In this document: piece after piece, positions 53,788 to 62,084 of the stretch
Layout of the letters: each line of letters opens with the position of its first letter
Numbering within the stretch: position 1 is the stretch's first letter
DNA from: Rhizobium sp. Root1212
GTDB lineage: Bacteria; Pseudomonadota; Alphaproteobacteria; Rhizobiales; Rhizobiaceae
Direction: 5' to 3'
Assembly (NCBI RefSeq): GCF_001424985.1
Contig: NZ_LMDA01000006.1
Location: 39,257 to 103,256 of the forward strand
DNA: 64,000 bases
Notes under the pieces: model-generated
What the model was told of the DNA's origin: nothing
Seen by the model: the letters and a program-made list of their open reading frames with translations, nothing else
Databases searched by the model: none
Translations under genes and position numbers: made by a program

Positions 53788-53835
53788 CATGTCGAACTGC
53801 CACGAAGGAGAGAGGCGGCAGACGATCTGAAGCGA

Positions 53836-55128
53836 TCAGGAACCCTTGCCGCCGCACTTGCCGGTGGCGACGTTGAAGTTGCCGCATTCCAGCGGCTTGC
53901 GCCAATCGGCGATCAGGTCCTTGGAATCCGGCAGATAGTCGGACCACTCGTCACCAACCACGAGGCCGGGCGTCTGCCACACGGTCTCGAACTGGCCGTC
54001 GGCCTGAATCTCGCCGATCAGCACCGGCTTGGTGATATGGTGGTTCGGCATCATGGTGGAGTAGCCGCCCGACAGGTTCGGCACGGAAACGCCGATCATC
54101 GCGTCGAGCACGGCATCCGTATCGGTGGTGCCGGCCTTTTCGACGGCCTTCAGCCACATATTAAAGCCGATGTAGCTGGCTTCCATCGGGTCGTTGGTCA
54201 CGCGCTTGTCGTTCTTGGTGAAGGCCTTCCACGTCTTGATGAATTCGGCATTGGCCGGATTGTCGACGGACTCGAAGTAGTTCCAGGCGGCGAGATGCCC
54301 AACGAGCGGCCCGGTATCAAGGCCGGCAAGTTCTTCCTCGCCCACCGAGAAGGCGACGACCGGAATATCCTCGGCCTTGACGCCCTGGTTGCCGAGTTCC
54401 TTGTAGAAGGGCACGTTGGCATCGCCGTTGATAGTCGAGACGACGGCGGTCTTCTTGCCGGCAGAGCCGAATTTCTTGATGTCGGAGACGATCGTCTGCC
54501 AGTCGGAATGACCGAACGGCGTGTAGTTGATCATGATGTCCTCGGGCTTCACGCCTTTGGACTTGAGATAGGCTTCGAGGATCTTGTTGGTCGTGCGCGG
54601 ATAGACATAGTCCGTACCAGCGAGAACCCAGCGTTCGACGCCCTCGTTCTCCATCAGATAGTCAACGGCCGGGATCGCCTGCTGGTTCGGCGCAGCACCC
54701 GTATAGAAGACGTTGCGCTGGCTTTCCTCGCCCTCGTACTGGACGGGGTAAAAGAGGATTGAATTCAGCTCTTCGAAGACCGGCAGCACCGACTTGCGCG
54801 ACACCGAGGTCCAGCAACCGAAGACGGCCGAAACCTGATCGACGGAGATCAGTTCACGCGCCTTCTCGGCAAAGAGCGGCCAGTCGGAGGCCGGATCGAC
54901 GACGACCGCCTCAAGCTTCTTGCCCAGCAGGCCGCCCTTCTTGTTCTGCTCTTCGATGAGCATCAGCATGGCGTCCTTGAGCGTCGTTTCCGAGATCGCC
55001 ATGGTGCCGGAAAGCGAATGCAGAATACCGACCTTGATGGTGTCGTCGGCCGCAAACGCACCATTGAAGGCCGTCGTCGAAAGGATGGCTGCAAGCAATG
55101 CGCCGGTGGCGCGCGCCTTGGTGGACAT
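53836..55128 (-). CDS. urtA: Urea ABC transporter substrate-binding protein UrtA
   Basis: The 430-residue protein has a signal peptide ending at FAADD (about residue 27) and the UrtA pattern: IKVGILHSLSGTMAISETTLKDAMLMLIEEQN, SVDQVSAVFGCWTSVSRKSVLPVFEELNSILFYPVQYEGEE, and MINYTPFGHSDWQTIVSDIKKF. It ends with LECGNFNVATGKCGGKGS, with two Cys that could pair. It is the first gene of urtABCDE. It is divergent from the NCS1-kinase gene across about 224 bp, which must hold both promoters. Confidence 0.96.
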   Translation of the reverse strand: MSTKARATGALLAAILSTTAFNGAFAADDTIKVGILHSLSGTMAISETTLKDAMLMLIEEQNKKGGLLGKKLEAVVVDPASDWPLFAEKARELISVDQVSAVFGCWTSVSRKSVLPVFEELNSILFYPVQYEGEESQRNVFYTGAAPNQQAIPAVDYLMENEGVERWVLAGTDYVYPRTTNKILEAYLKSKGVKPEDIMINYTPFGHSDWQTIVSDIKKFGSAGKKTAVVSTINGDANVPFYKELGNQGVKAEDIPVVAFSVGEEELAGLDTGPLVGHLAAWNYFESVDNPANAEFIKTWKAFTKNDKRVTNDPMEASYIGFNMWLKAVEKAGTTDTDAVLDAMIGVSVPNLSGGYSTMMPNHHITKPVLIGEIQADGQFETVWQTPGLVVGDEWSDYLPDSKDLIADWRKPLECGNFNVATGKCGGKGS

Positions 55129-55352
55129 GGTCTGAACCCCTCTGTTCTTTTGACCGCAACGGGGCGGATTGGTTTTTTTCCGTTGCTGGAGGTGACTATC
55201 GACCGCTCATGCTGCGCTGCACATACGTCATTCTACGTAGTCGGGAGGGATAAGCCGGAAGTTTTTGCGGCACCGCACCAATTTCAGCGGCGTTGCATCT
55301 GTGCTACGAAAACGCCAGGTGGCCGGTAAACAGGCCCATTGGAATAGCAGAC

Positions 55353-58300
55353 ATGGCCGCACGCCAGCGCATCATACCGATCCGTCGGGAATACAATCGC
55401 TGGGTAGCCAACCAGACGCTGGAAGACTATGCGCTGCGTTTCACCGCCAAGAGTGCCCGGCGGTTTTCCTCCGATCGCATTTCGCAGACCGCCATCGGTG
55501 CCATCTCTTTCCTCGCGCTGGAGGCCATCGGCGGCGCGATCACCATGTCCTACGGCACGACGAACGCTATCGTCGCGATCATCGTCGCCAGCCTGATGAT
55601 CCTCATTGTCGGCCTGCCGATCAGCCGCTACGCCATCCGCCACGGCGTCGATATCGACCTGCTCACCCGTGGCGCAAGCTTCGGCTATATCGGCTCGACG
55701 CTGACCTCACTGATCTATGCCAGCTTTACCTTCATCCTCTTTGCCATCGAAGCTTCGATCATGTCCGGCGCATTGGAGCTGGCGCTCGGCGTGCCTCTCT
55801 GGATCGGCTACATCCTCTCATCGATGATGGTGATCCCGCTCGTCACCCATGGCGTGCAACTCATCTCGCGCTTCCAGCTTATCACCCAGCCGTTCTGGAT
55901 CGTGCTCAACATCCTGCCTTTTGTGTTCATCGCCTTTGCGGACTGGGAAAAGGTCGGCGCATGGCTCGCCTATTCCGGCCTGCATCACCCCTCCGGTCCG
56001 CCGGGCACCTATGCCCCCTTTACCCTCGTGGAGTTCGGCGCGGCCTCAGCTGTCATCTTCGCGCTGACGGCGCAGATCGGCGAGCAGGTGGATTTCCTGC
56101 GCTTCCTGCCGCCAGACGGGCAGCGCAAGCTGCATCACCGTATCGCCGTGTTCCTCGCCGGCTCCGGCTGGGTCATCGTCGGCGCGCCGAAACTGATCGC
56201 CGGATCGTTTCTCGTCGTGCTGGCGCTGTCATCCGGCGTGCCCTCGACGCGTGCGGCGGACCCCGCGCAGATGTACTACACCGCCTTTGGCTACATGCTG
56301 CCGGGGGACATGGCGGCCCTTCTGCTGATGGTCGCCTTCGTGGTGATCTCGCAGCTCAAGATTAACGTAATGAACGCGTATGCCGGTTCGCTCGCCTGGT
56401 CGAATTTCTTTTCCCGCCTGACGCACAGCCATCCGGGCCGCGTCGTTTGGCTCGTCTTCAACGTGGCGATCGCGCTCCTCCTCATGGAGCTTGGCATCTA
56501 CCGGCTGCTGGAGGAAACCCTCGGCGTTTTCTCCATCGTCGCCATGGCTTGGCTCTGCACCATCTCGGCCGATCTCTTCATCAACAAGCCGCTCGGCCTT
56601 TCGCCGCCGGGCATCGAGTTCAAGCGCGCCCATCTCTACGACGTCAATCCGGTCGGCCTCGGCGCAATGACGCTCTCCACCGCCGTCGCGCTGACGGCCC
56701 ATTTCGGCGCCTTCGGCGAAATCCCGGCTTCGCTTGCCGCCTATATCGCCGCCATCGTCGCCTTCATGGCCTCGCCGCTCATCGCCTGGGCAACCGGCGG
56801 CAAATTCTACCTTGCCCGCAAACCCCGAAAGAGCTGGGCGCAACAACACGCCATCACCTGCTCGATCTGCCAGCATCCGTTCGAGCCCGAAGACATGGCC
56901 TGGTGCCCGGCCTATGCCGCACCGATCTGCTCGCTCTGCTGTTCGCTCGACAGCCGCTGCCACGACCTCTGCAAGCCGAAGGCGCGCTTCAACGTGCAGG
57001 TCGCCGGCGTCGTCAGGACCATCCTGCCGGAGGCGGTAACATCGGCGCTTGCCACCCGCCTCGGCCGCTACGGCATCGCGACCGTGCTCTCTATTACCGG
57101 CATCGGCATCATCCTCGCTATGATCGCCCATCAGGTCGGTACCCACTCGCCGGAGACGGCATCGGTGGTGGAGCGCACCATTGCCGTCGTCTTCTTCGTC
57201 TTCGCGGTGGTGGCGGGCGTCGTCTGCTGGTTTTACGTGCTGGCGCATGACAGCCGGGTGGTCGCCGAAGAGGAATCCTCCCGCCAGACCACCCTGCTTC
57301 TCAAGGAGATCGCCGCCCACAAGAAGACCGACGCCGCCCTCCAGCAGGCGAAGGAAACGGCCGAGGCCGCCAACCGAGCCAAGAGCCGCTATGTTGTCGG
57401 CCTTAGCCACGAACTGCGCACGCCGCTCAATGCCGTCCTCGGCTACGCGCAGGTGCTGGAGCGCGACGAGAGCATTCCGCCGCAGCGGCAAAACGCCATC
57501 CGCGTCATCAAGCGCAGCGCCGACCATCTCTCGGGCCTCATCGATGGCCTGCTCGACATTTCCAAGATCGAAGCCGGCAAGCTGCAGGTCTATTCGGACG
57601 AGATTCATATTCACGATTTCCTCGACCAGATCGTCGAAATGTTCCGCCCGCAGGCGCAGGCCAAGGGCGTCAACTTCGAACACACACGCCCGGCGGGCCT
57701 GCCGCACTATGTGCGCACCGATGAAAAGCGCCTGCGCCAGATCCTCGTGAACCTTATTTCCAACGCGCTGAAATTCACCGATCAGGGCAGCATCCGCCTC
57801 AACGTCGCCTATCGCAGCCAGGTCGCGACCTTCACGGTTGCCGACAGCGGCCGCGGTATCCTGGAAAAGGACCTGCCCCGCATCTTCGAACCCTTCCAGC
57901 GTGGTGATGCCGAACACGGCCGCATGCCCGGCCTTGGTCTCGGCCTGACCATCACCCGCCTGCTCACCCAGACACTCGGTGGCGAAATCCTGGTGAAAAG
58001 CGAACGCAGCAAGGGCACGGAATTCCGCGTGCGCCTCATGCTGTCCGCCGTCGACCGCCCCGTCACCCCGAAGGATGCCGTCCGGCGCATCAAGGGCTAC
58101 GCGGGCCAACGCCGCACCGTACTTGTCGTCGATGACAATGCCGACCACCGCAATCTCATGGAAGAGGTGCTGCGTTCTCTCGATTTCAGCGTGGTGACGG
58201 CACGCAGCGGCGCGGATTGCCTGGCGTTGGTCGAGGACCTGAAGCCGGACCTGTTTCTCGTCGATATTTCCATGCCCGGCATGAACGGCTGGGAGCTGGT

Positions 58301-58733
58301 CGCGCAGTTGCGCGCGCTCGGTCAGCCCGGCCCGATCATCATGCTCTCGGCCAATATCGGCGATGGCTCGGCGGCGTCGGCGCATGCCGGCCACAACGGC
58401 ACACTGGCAAAGCCCTTCGACCTGCGCCAGCTCACCGACAAGCTTGCCCTACAGATGGGCCTCGAATGGATCTATCACGATCCGGCAAAGACGGGCGACC
58501 CGGTGCCAACCAGCATTGTCCTCCCCACCGAGGATCATCTGCAGGAACTGATCCGCCTCGGCGAGATCGGCTATATCAGGGGCATCGAGGCAAAGCTTGC
58601 CGAGATCGCACGCAGACCCGAACACCAGCCCTTTACCGAAGCGGTGCGCGCCTATGTGCAGGTCTTCGACCTCGCCGGCTATGACGCTTTTCTGAAAACC
58701 ATACACCGACCGGAAGGCGCCGCCCGTGACTGA
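55353..58733 (+). CDS. NCS1 transporter-like / hybrid histidine kinase fusion
   Basis: The 1126-residue protein starts at ATG 55353. Residues about 10-490 are an NCS1 (cytosine-purine/allantoin permease) fold with about 12 helices: YALRFTAKSARRFSSDRISQTAIGAISFLALEAIGGAITMSYG. A Cys cluster (503-545: CSIC, CPAY, CSLCC, C-x3-C) follows, then two more helices (600-655). The kinase has H686 in SHELRTPLNAVLGYAQ, the N-box LVNLISNALKF, DSGRGI and a receiver (LVVDDNADHRNL; acceptor D971 in LVDISMPGMNGWE). A C-terminal helical part ends the protein. It probably senses a nitrogen compound and signals to the LuxR regulator overlapping it by 8 nt. Confidence 0.88.
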   Translation: MAARQRIIPIRREYNRWVANQTLEDYALRFTAKSARRFSSDRISQTAIGAISFLALEAIGGAITMSYGTTNAIVAIIVASLMILIVGLPISRYAIRHGVDIDLLTRGASFGYIGSTLTSLIYASFTFILFAIEASIMSGALELALGVPLWIGYILSSMMVIPLVTHGVQLISRFQLITQPFWIVLNILPFVFIAFADWEKVGAWLAYSGLHHPSGPPGTYAPFTLVEFGAASAVIFALTAQIGEQVDFLRFLPPDGQRKLHHRIAVFLAGSGWVIVGAPKLIAGSFLVVLALSSGVPSTRAADPAQMYYTAFGYMLPGDMAALLLMVAFVVISQLKINVMNAYAGSLAWSNFFSRLTHSHPGRVVWLVFNVAIALLLMELGIYRLLEETLGVFSIVAMAWLCTISADLFINKPLGLSPPGIEFKRAHLYDVNPVGLGAMTLSTAVALTAHFGAFGEIPASLAAYIAAIVAFMASPLIAWATGGKFYLARKPRKSWAQQHAITCSICQHPFEPEDMAWCPAYAAPICSLCCSLDSRCHDLCKPKARFNVQVAGVVRTILPEAVTSALATRLGRYGIATVLSITGIGIILAMIAHQVGTHSPETASVVERTIAVVFFVFAVVAGVVCWFYVLAHDSRVVAEEESSRQTTLLLKEIAAHKKTDAALQQAKETAEAANRAKSRYVVGLSHELRTPLNAVLGYAQVLERDESIPPQRQNAIRVIKRSADHLSGLIDGLLDISKIEAGKLQVYSDEIHIHDFLDQIVEMFRPQAQAKGVNFEHTRPAGLPHYVRTDEKRLRQILVNLISNALKFTDQGSIRLNVAYRSQVATFTVADSGRGILEKDLPRIFEPFQRGDAEHGRMPGLGLGLTITRLLTQTLGGEILVKSERSKGTEFRVRLMLSAVDRPVTPKDAVRRIKGYAGQRRTVLVVDDNADHRNLMEEVLRSLDFSVVTARSGADCLALVEDLKPDLFLVDISMPGMNGWELVAQLRALGQPGPIIMLSANIGDGSAASAHAGHNGTLAKPFDLRQLTDKLALQMGLEWIYHDPAKTGDPVPTSIVLPTEDHLQELIRLGEIGYIRGIEAKLAEIARRPEHQPFTEAVRAYVQVFDLAGYDAFLKTIHRPEGAARD

Positions 58734-59640
58734 AACAGCCAGCCCGCGCGACATTGTGCTCATCGTCGACGATTCCCCGGAGGCTCTCGGTTTCCTTACC
58801 GAAGCGCTCGAGCAAACCGGCTTTTCCGTGCTGATTGCGACGTCAGGCACCTCGGCGCTCAACGTCGTCGATCGCATCACGCCCGATATCATCTTGCTCG
58901 ACGCCGTCATGCCCGGCCTCGATGGTTTCGAGACCTGCCTGAAGCTCAAGGCCAAACCGGCGATCAGCCCCGTGCCGGTCGTCTTCATGACGGGCTTGAC
59001 CGAAACCGAGCAGGTCGTGCGCGCGCTGGAAGCCGGCGGCGTCGACTATCTCACCAAGCCGATCAATATCGACGAGTTGCGTGCCCGCATCCGCGTGCAC
59101 CTCACCAACGCCCGCTCCGCCCAGAGCGCCCGCGTGGCGCTGGATGCGGCGGGCCGGCATCTTCTTGCCGTCAGCGGCGAGGGAGAAATCAGCTGGTCGA
59201 CTCCGCAGGCGACCCGTCTTGTCAACGCCGCAACAGGCAGCGACGAGGGGCTCGACGCCGTATCCGCCCGTATCCGCGACTGGATGAAGACACGCAACAT
59301 TGCGCGCGAGAACACCTTCGCCATTCACCAGGCCGGTCAGGCGAGCCTTCAGCTTTCCTTCCTCGGCGCGATCGGCGCGGATGAATATCTCTTCCGCCTA
59401 ACCGCCGAAAGCCGTACATCCGACGACGAAATGCTGCGCCAGCATTTCTCGCTCACCCAACGCGAATCCGAGGTGCTGCTGTGGATCGCCAAGGGCAAAT
59501 CGAGCCGCGACATCGGCGAAATCCTCGGCCTCAGCGCCCGCACCGTCACGAAACATCTCGAACAGATTTACGTGAAGCTGGGCGTCGAGAACCGTGCCTC
59601 CGCAGCTGTGAAGGCTGCCAATGTGCTGCGCGAGACCTAG
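58726..59640 (+). CDS. LuxR-type response regulator
   Basis: The start is a GTG at 58726 inside the kinase stop (8-nt overlap). The 304-residue protein has an N-terminal receiver (VLIVDDSPEALGFLTEALEQTGFSV; acceptor Asp in ILLDAVMPGLDGFE; Lys in DYLTKPIN), a linker and a C-terminal LuxR helix-turn-helix (LTQRESEVLLWIAKGKSSRDIGEILGLSARTVTKHLEQIYVKLGVENRASA). It is the output partner of the NCS1-kinase. The divergent urtABCDE operon is the most likely target. Confidence 0.93.
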   Translation: MTETASPRDIVLIVDDSPEALGFLTEALEQTGFSVLIATSGTSALNVVDRITPDIILLDAVMPGLDGFETCLKLKAKPAISPVPVVFMTGLTETEQVVRALEAGGVDYLTKPINIDELRARIRVHLTNARSAQSARVALDAAGRHLLAVSGEGEISWSTPQATRLVNAATGSDEGLDAVSARIRDWMKTRNIARENTFAIHQAGQASLQLSFLGAIGADEYLFRLTAESRTSDDEMLRQHFSLTQRESEVLLWIAKGKSSRDIGEILGLSARTVTKHLEQIYVKLGVENRASAAVKAANVLRET

Positions 59641-60029
59641 ATTTGTGTTTCGGCAGAGGATTTGACCCTATCATAGGCGCGGAAGTTGACCCGGGCAGCA
59701 TTCCAAAATCCTGAATAACTGCCGTCCGTTAGCCCCGAGTCGAACGGGGTCAAAGTTTCATGCCTAAACACATTTGATCGCACAGCGCTCCACACGTTGA
59801 GGCATCCGACCAAAGCTCATCATGAGGCCATGACCTCGAAAAGGACCATGACCCCGGCACGGACAAACAGGCTTGACTAAGTCCTCCACTTAAGGGCCGA
59901 AACACATCTTCAGTTCATCCGCCACGGGTTTTTGATATGTCTCCTGACGGGCTGCCAAGAGCTGCGACGACCCCCCATCCTGCGGCGCCGCGGCCCTGTT
60001 AAGTCCTAGGCACCGTGACCATTCATACT
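59641..60029. other. Intergenic stretch with repeated TTGACCC motifs
   Basis: This 389-bp region between convergent two-component genes holds TTTGACCC at about 59661, GTTGACCC at about 59687 and the inverse GGGTCAAA at about 59747. Such spaced copies near a short inverted repeat (CCCCG/CGGGG, 59733-59749) recall the ends of IS21-type elements. No transposase is present. I call no gene here. Confidence 0.3.
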
Positions 60030-62084
60030 TCATTTCTGGTTCGAAAACGCCTTGGAAATCTCCAGCGAAAGCTGCTGCTGCGTGTAAGGCTTCCCGAGGC
60101 GCGCGAAACTCGGATCGGACCCGGATGGTAGTTCCGCATAGCCGGAGGCGATCAAAATCGGAAGGCCGGGGATAAGCCTGCGGGCGGCCTTGGCCAATTC
60201 GCCACCCGTCATGCCTGGCATCGAGTAGTCGGTTATCAGAAGATCGAAAGGGCTTCCACTCTTGAGGATTTCGAGCGCCGCCGCGCCTGAACTTGCCTCA
60301 ACGACATCGTGCCCAAGATCGACCAGCATATCCACGGAACTCATCGCAATCAGGAAGTCGTCATCCACCAGCAGAATGCGTTTAGGGCCTGAAAGGTCGC
60401 TTATAACCGGTTCCGAGGCAACGATCTGGGCAACCTGAACCTCATGCGACACGGGAATCCAGAGTTCCGCTGTCGTTCCTCTACCAAGGGTACTTTTTAG
60501 CTTCAAGGTACCTTTCAACTGAAGAGCCAATCCGTGGATCATGGACAGGCCCAGTCCCGTTCCCTTACCAAGCTCCTTGGTCGAGAAAAACGGCTCGATC
60601 GCTTTCTGCAAAGTGTCTTCGTCCATCCCGTGACCTTCGTCGACAACAGACAAGACGCCGTAACCCCCGGGGGCGAGATCATCCTGATCATTCGTCTGCT
60701 TCGCCTGCCTTAGCGATATCCGAATAGTCCCGCCACCCGGCATGGCGTCACGCGCATTGACGACAAGGTTCAGCAAAGCAAGTTCCAACTGGTTCGCGTC
60801 AGCCAGCACAAGGATGGGCTGATCGGGGAACGACGTATCGATCACGATGCCGGAACTAACGGAGCGCTTCATAAGGTCCGTCATCTCGCGGATCAGATTG
60901 CCGAGATCGACCGGTCCTACGTTGAGATCCTGACGACGGGCGAACGCTAGCAGCCGCTGTGTCAGCGACGCGCCGCGTCTTGCTCCCTGCAGTGCGCTTT
61001 CGATCAAGCGGACGGCTTTCGTATCCGTTTCCAGGTGTTTGCGCAAAAGCTCGAGATTGCCGAGGACGGCCATCAGCAGATTGTTGAAGTCATGGGCAAC
61101 GCCACCGGTCAGTTGTCCGATCGCCTCCATCTTTTGCGCCTGCCGAAGCTGCTCTTCGGCGCGCTCGCGTTGCGCCACTTCCGCCATAACGACCGTATGA
61201 GCCTTGTGCAGTTCCTCGGTGCGCTCAGCGACCTTTTCCTCGAGAATTTCATTCAGCAGCCGTTGGTGTTCCTCGGATCGGATTCTGTCGGTAATGTCGG
61301 ATGAAACACCAACCATCTTCAGAGCTTTTCCGCTCCGGTCACGGTAGAGCTGCGCCCTGGTTTCGGCCCAATGAATAGTTCGGTCTCGCCAAAAAATCCG
61401 GTACTCGATGGCATAGTCGACGCCTGTCTCAATTGTCGCTTTGACGGCGTGCTGCATACGGTCGATGTCTTGCGGATGGATGCTCGACAGCAGGTCATCA
61501 TAGGTAAACTCATCGTCGCCATCGAACCCGAAAATCGCCTTGCAAGTCTGCGATGCCGTCAGCACCCAGGTTGCCAGATCGAGTTCCCATGCGCCAAGGC
61601 GCCCGGCTTCCAGAGCGGTTTGAAGGCGGCGCTCGCCCTCATCGAGGGCTTCCATGCGAATGCGCGCCTCATACTGCCTTCGTCTTCCCCGAAGCGCCGA
61701 CCGTGCAACGCTCACAAACGTCGTGACATGAAACGGTCGCTCGACAAAGCTGACATTGCCCAGCGCTTCCACCAGCCTGGCGGCAGCAGGATTACGCTCA
61801 GGACCTCCGCCGCGATGGGTAAGAACAATGAACGGCAGGTCCGCCCAGCTAGGCTGATCGGCTATCCAGGCGGACAACTGCCGGAGGTCGGCGTAACGCA
61901 ATGCCTCTTCTGTGATAACTGCGAATGCTACATCCTCGTCCAACCCCGCGACAAAGGCCGATAGGTCAGCCGCAATCTTCGAGGGGATCCCAGCCTCCGC
62001 AAGCAAGGTTGACGCAATGTGCGCATCTCGCCCAATGGGCGCATGGATCAGGGCGGCAGCGCTTCTATTAGGAATGATCGCCAC
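60030..62084 (-). CDS. PAS hybrid histidine kinase (N-terminal receiver-like domain)
   Basis: The 684-residue soluble protein begins with a receiver-like domain (about 1-135, ALIHAPIGRDAHIASTLLAEAG) whose phospho-acceptor pattern is not typical. A PAS/PAC domain follows (about 150-280: LGAWELDLATWVLTAS, YRIFWRDRTIHWAETRAQLYRDRSG). A coiled coil leads to the kinase (H in GGVAHDFNNLLMAVLGNLELLR, then NLVVNARDAMPGGG and GTGLGLSMIHGL). A C-terminal receiver (ILLVDDDFLIAM; Asp in LLITDYSMPGMTGGE) ends it. It overlaps the KaiC-like gene by 17 nt and is its probable partner. Confidence 0.9.
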   Translation of the reverse strand: MAIIPNRSAAALIHAPIGRDAHIASTLLAEAGIPSKIAADLSAFVAGLDEDVAFAVITEEALRYADLRQLSAWIADQPSWADLPFIVLTHRGGGPERNPAAARLVEALGNVSFVERPFHVTTFVSVARSALRGRRRQYEARIRMEALDEGERRLQTALEAGRLGAWELDLATWVLTASQTCKAIFGFDGDDEFTYDDLLSSIHPQDIDRMQHAVKATIETGVDYAIEYRIFWRDRTIHWAETRAQLYRDRSGKALKMVGVSSDITDRIRSEEHQRLLNEILEEKVAERTEELHKAHTVVMAEVAQRERAEEQLRQAQKMEAIGQLTGGVAHDFNNLLMAVLGNLELLRKHLETDTKAVRLIESALQGARRGASLTQRLLAFARRQDLNVGPVDLGNLIREMTDLMKRSVSSGIVIDTSFPDQPILVLADANQLELALLNLVVNARDAMPGGGTIRISLRQAKQTNDQDDLAPGGYGVLSVVDEGHGMDEDTLQKAIEPFFSTKELGKGTGLGLSMIHGLALQLKGTLKLKSTLGRGTTAELWIPVSHEVQVAQIVASEPVISDLSGPKRILLVDDDFLIAMSSVDMLVDLGHDVVEASSGAAALEILKSGSPFDLLITDYSMPGMTGGELAKAARRLIPGLPILIASGYAELPSGSDPSFARLGKPYTQQQLSLEISKAFSNQK

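Noticed and set aside
55129..55352. Sigma-54/NtrC sites in the urtA-kinase gap
   Set aside because: A GGTGCGGTGCCGC stretch has the GG and GC elements one base too close for a -24/-12 promoter, and no NtrC palindrome was found.
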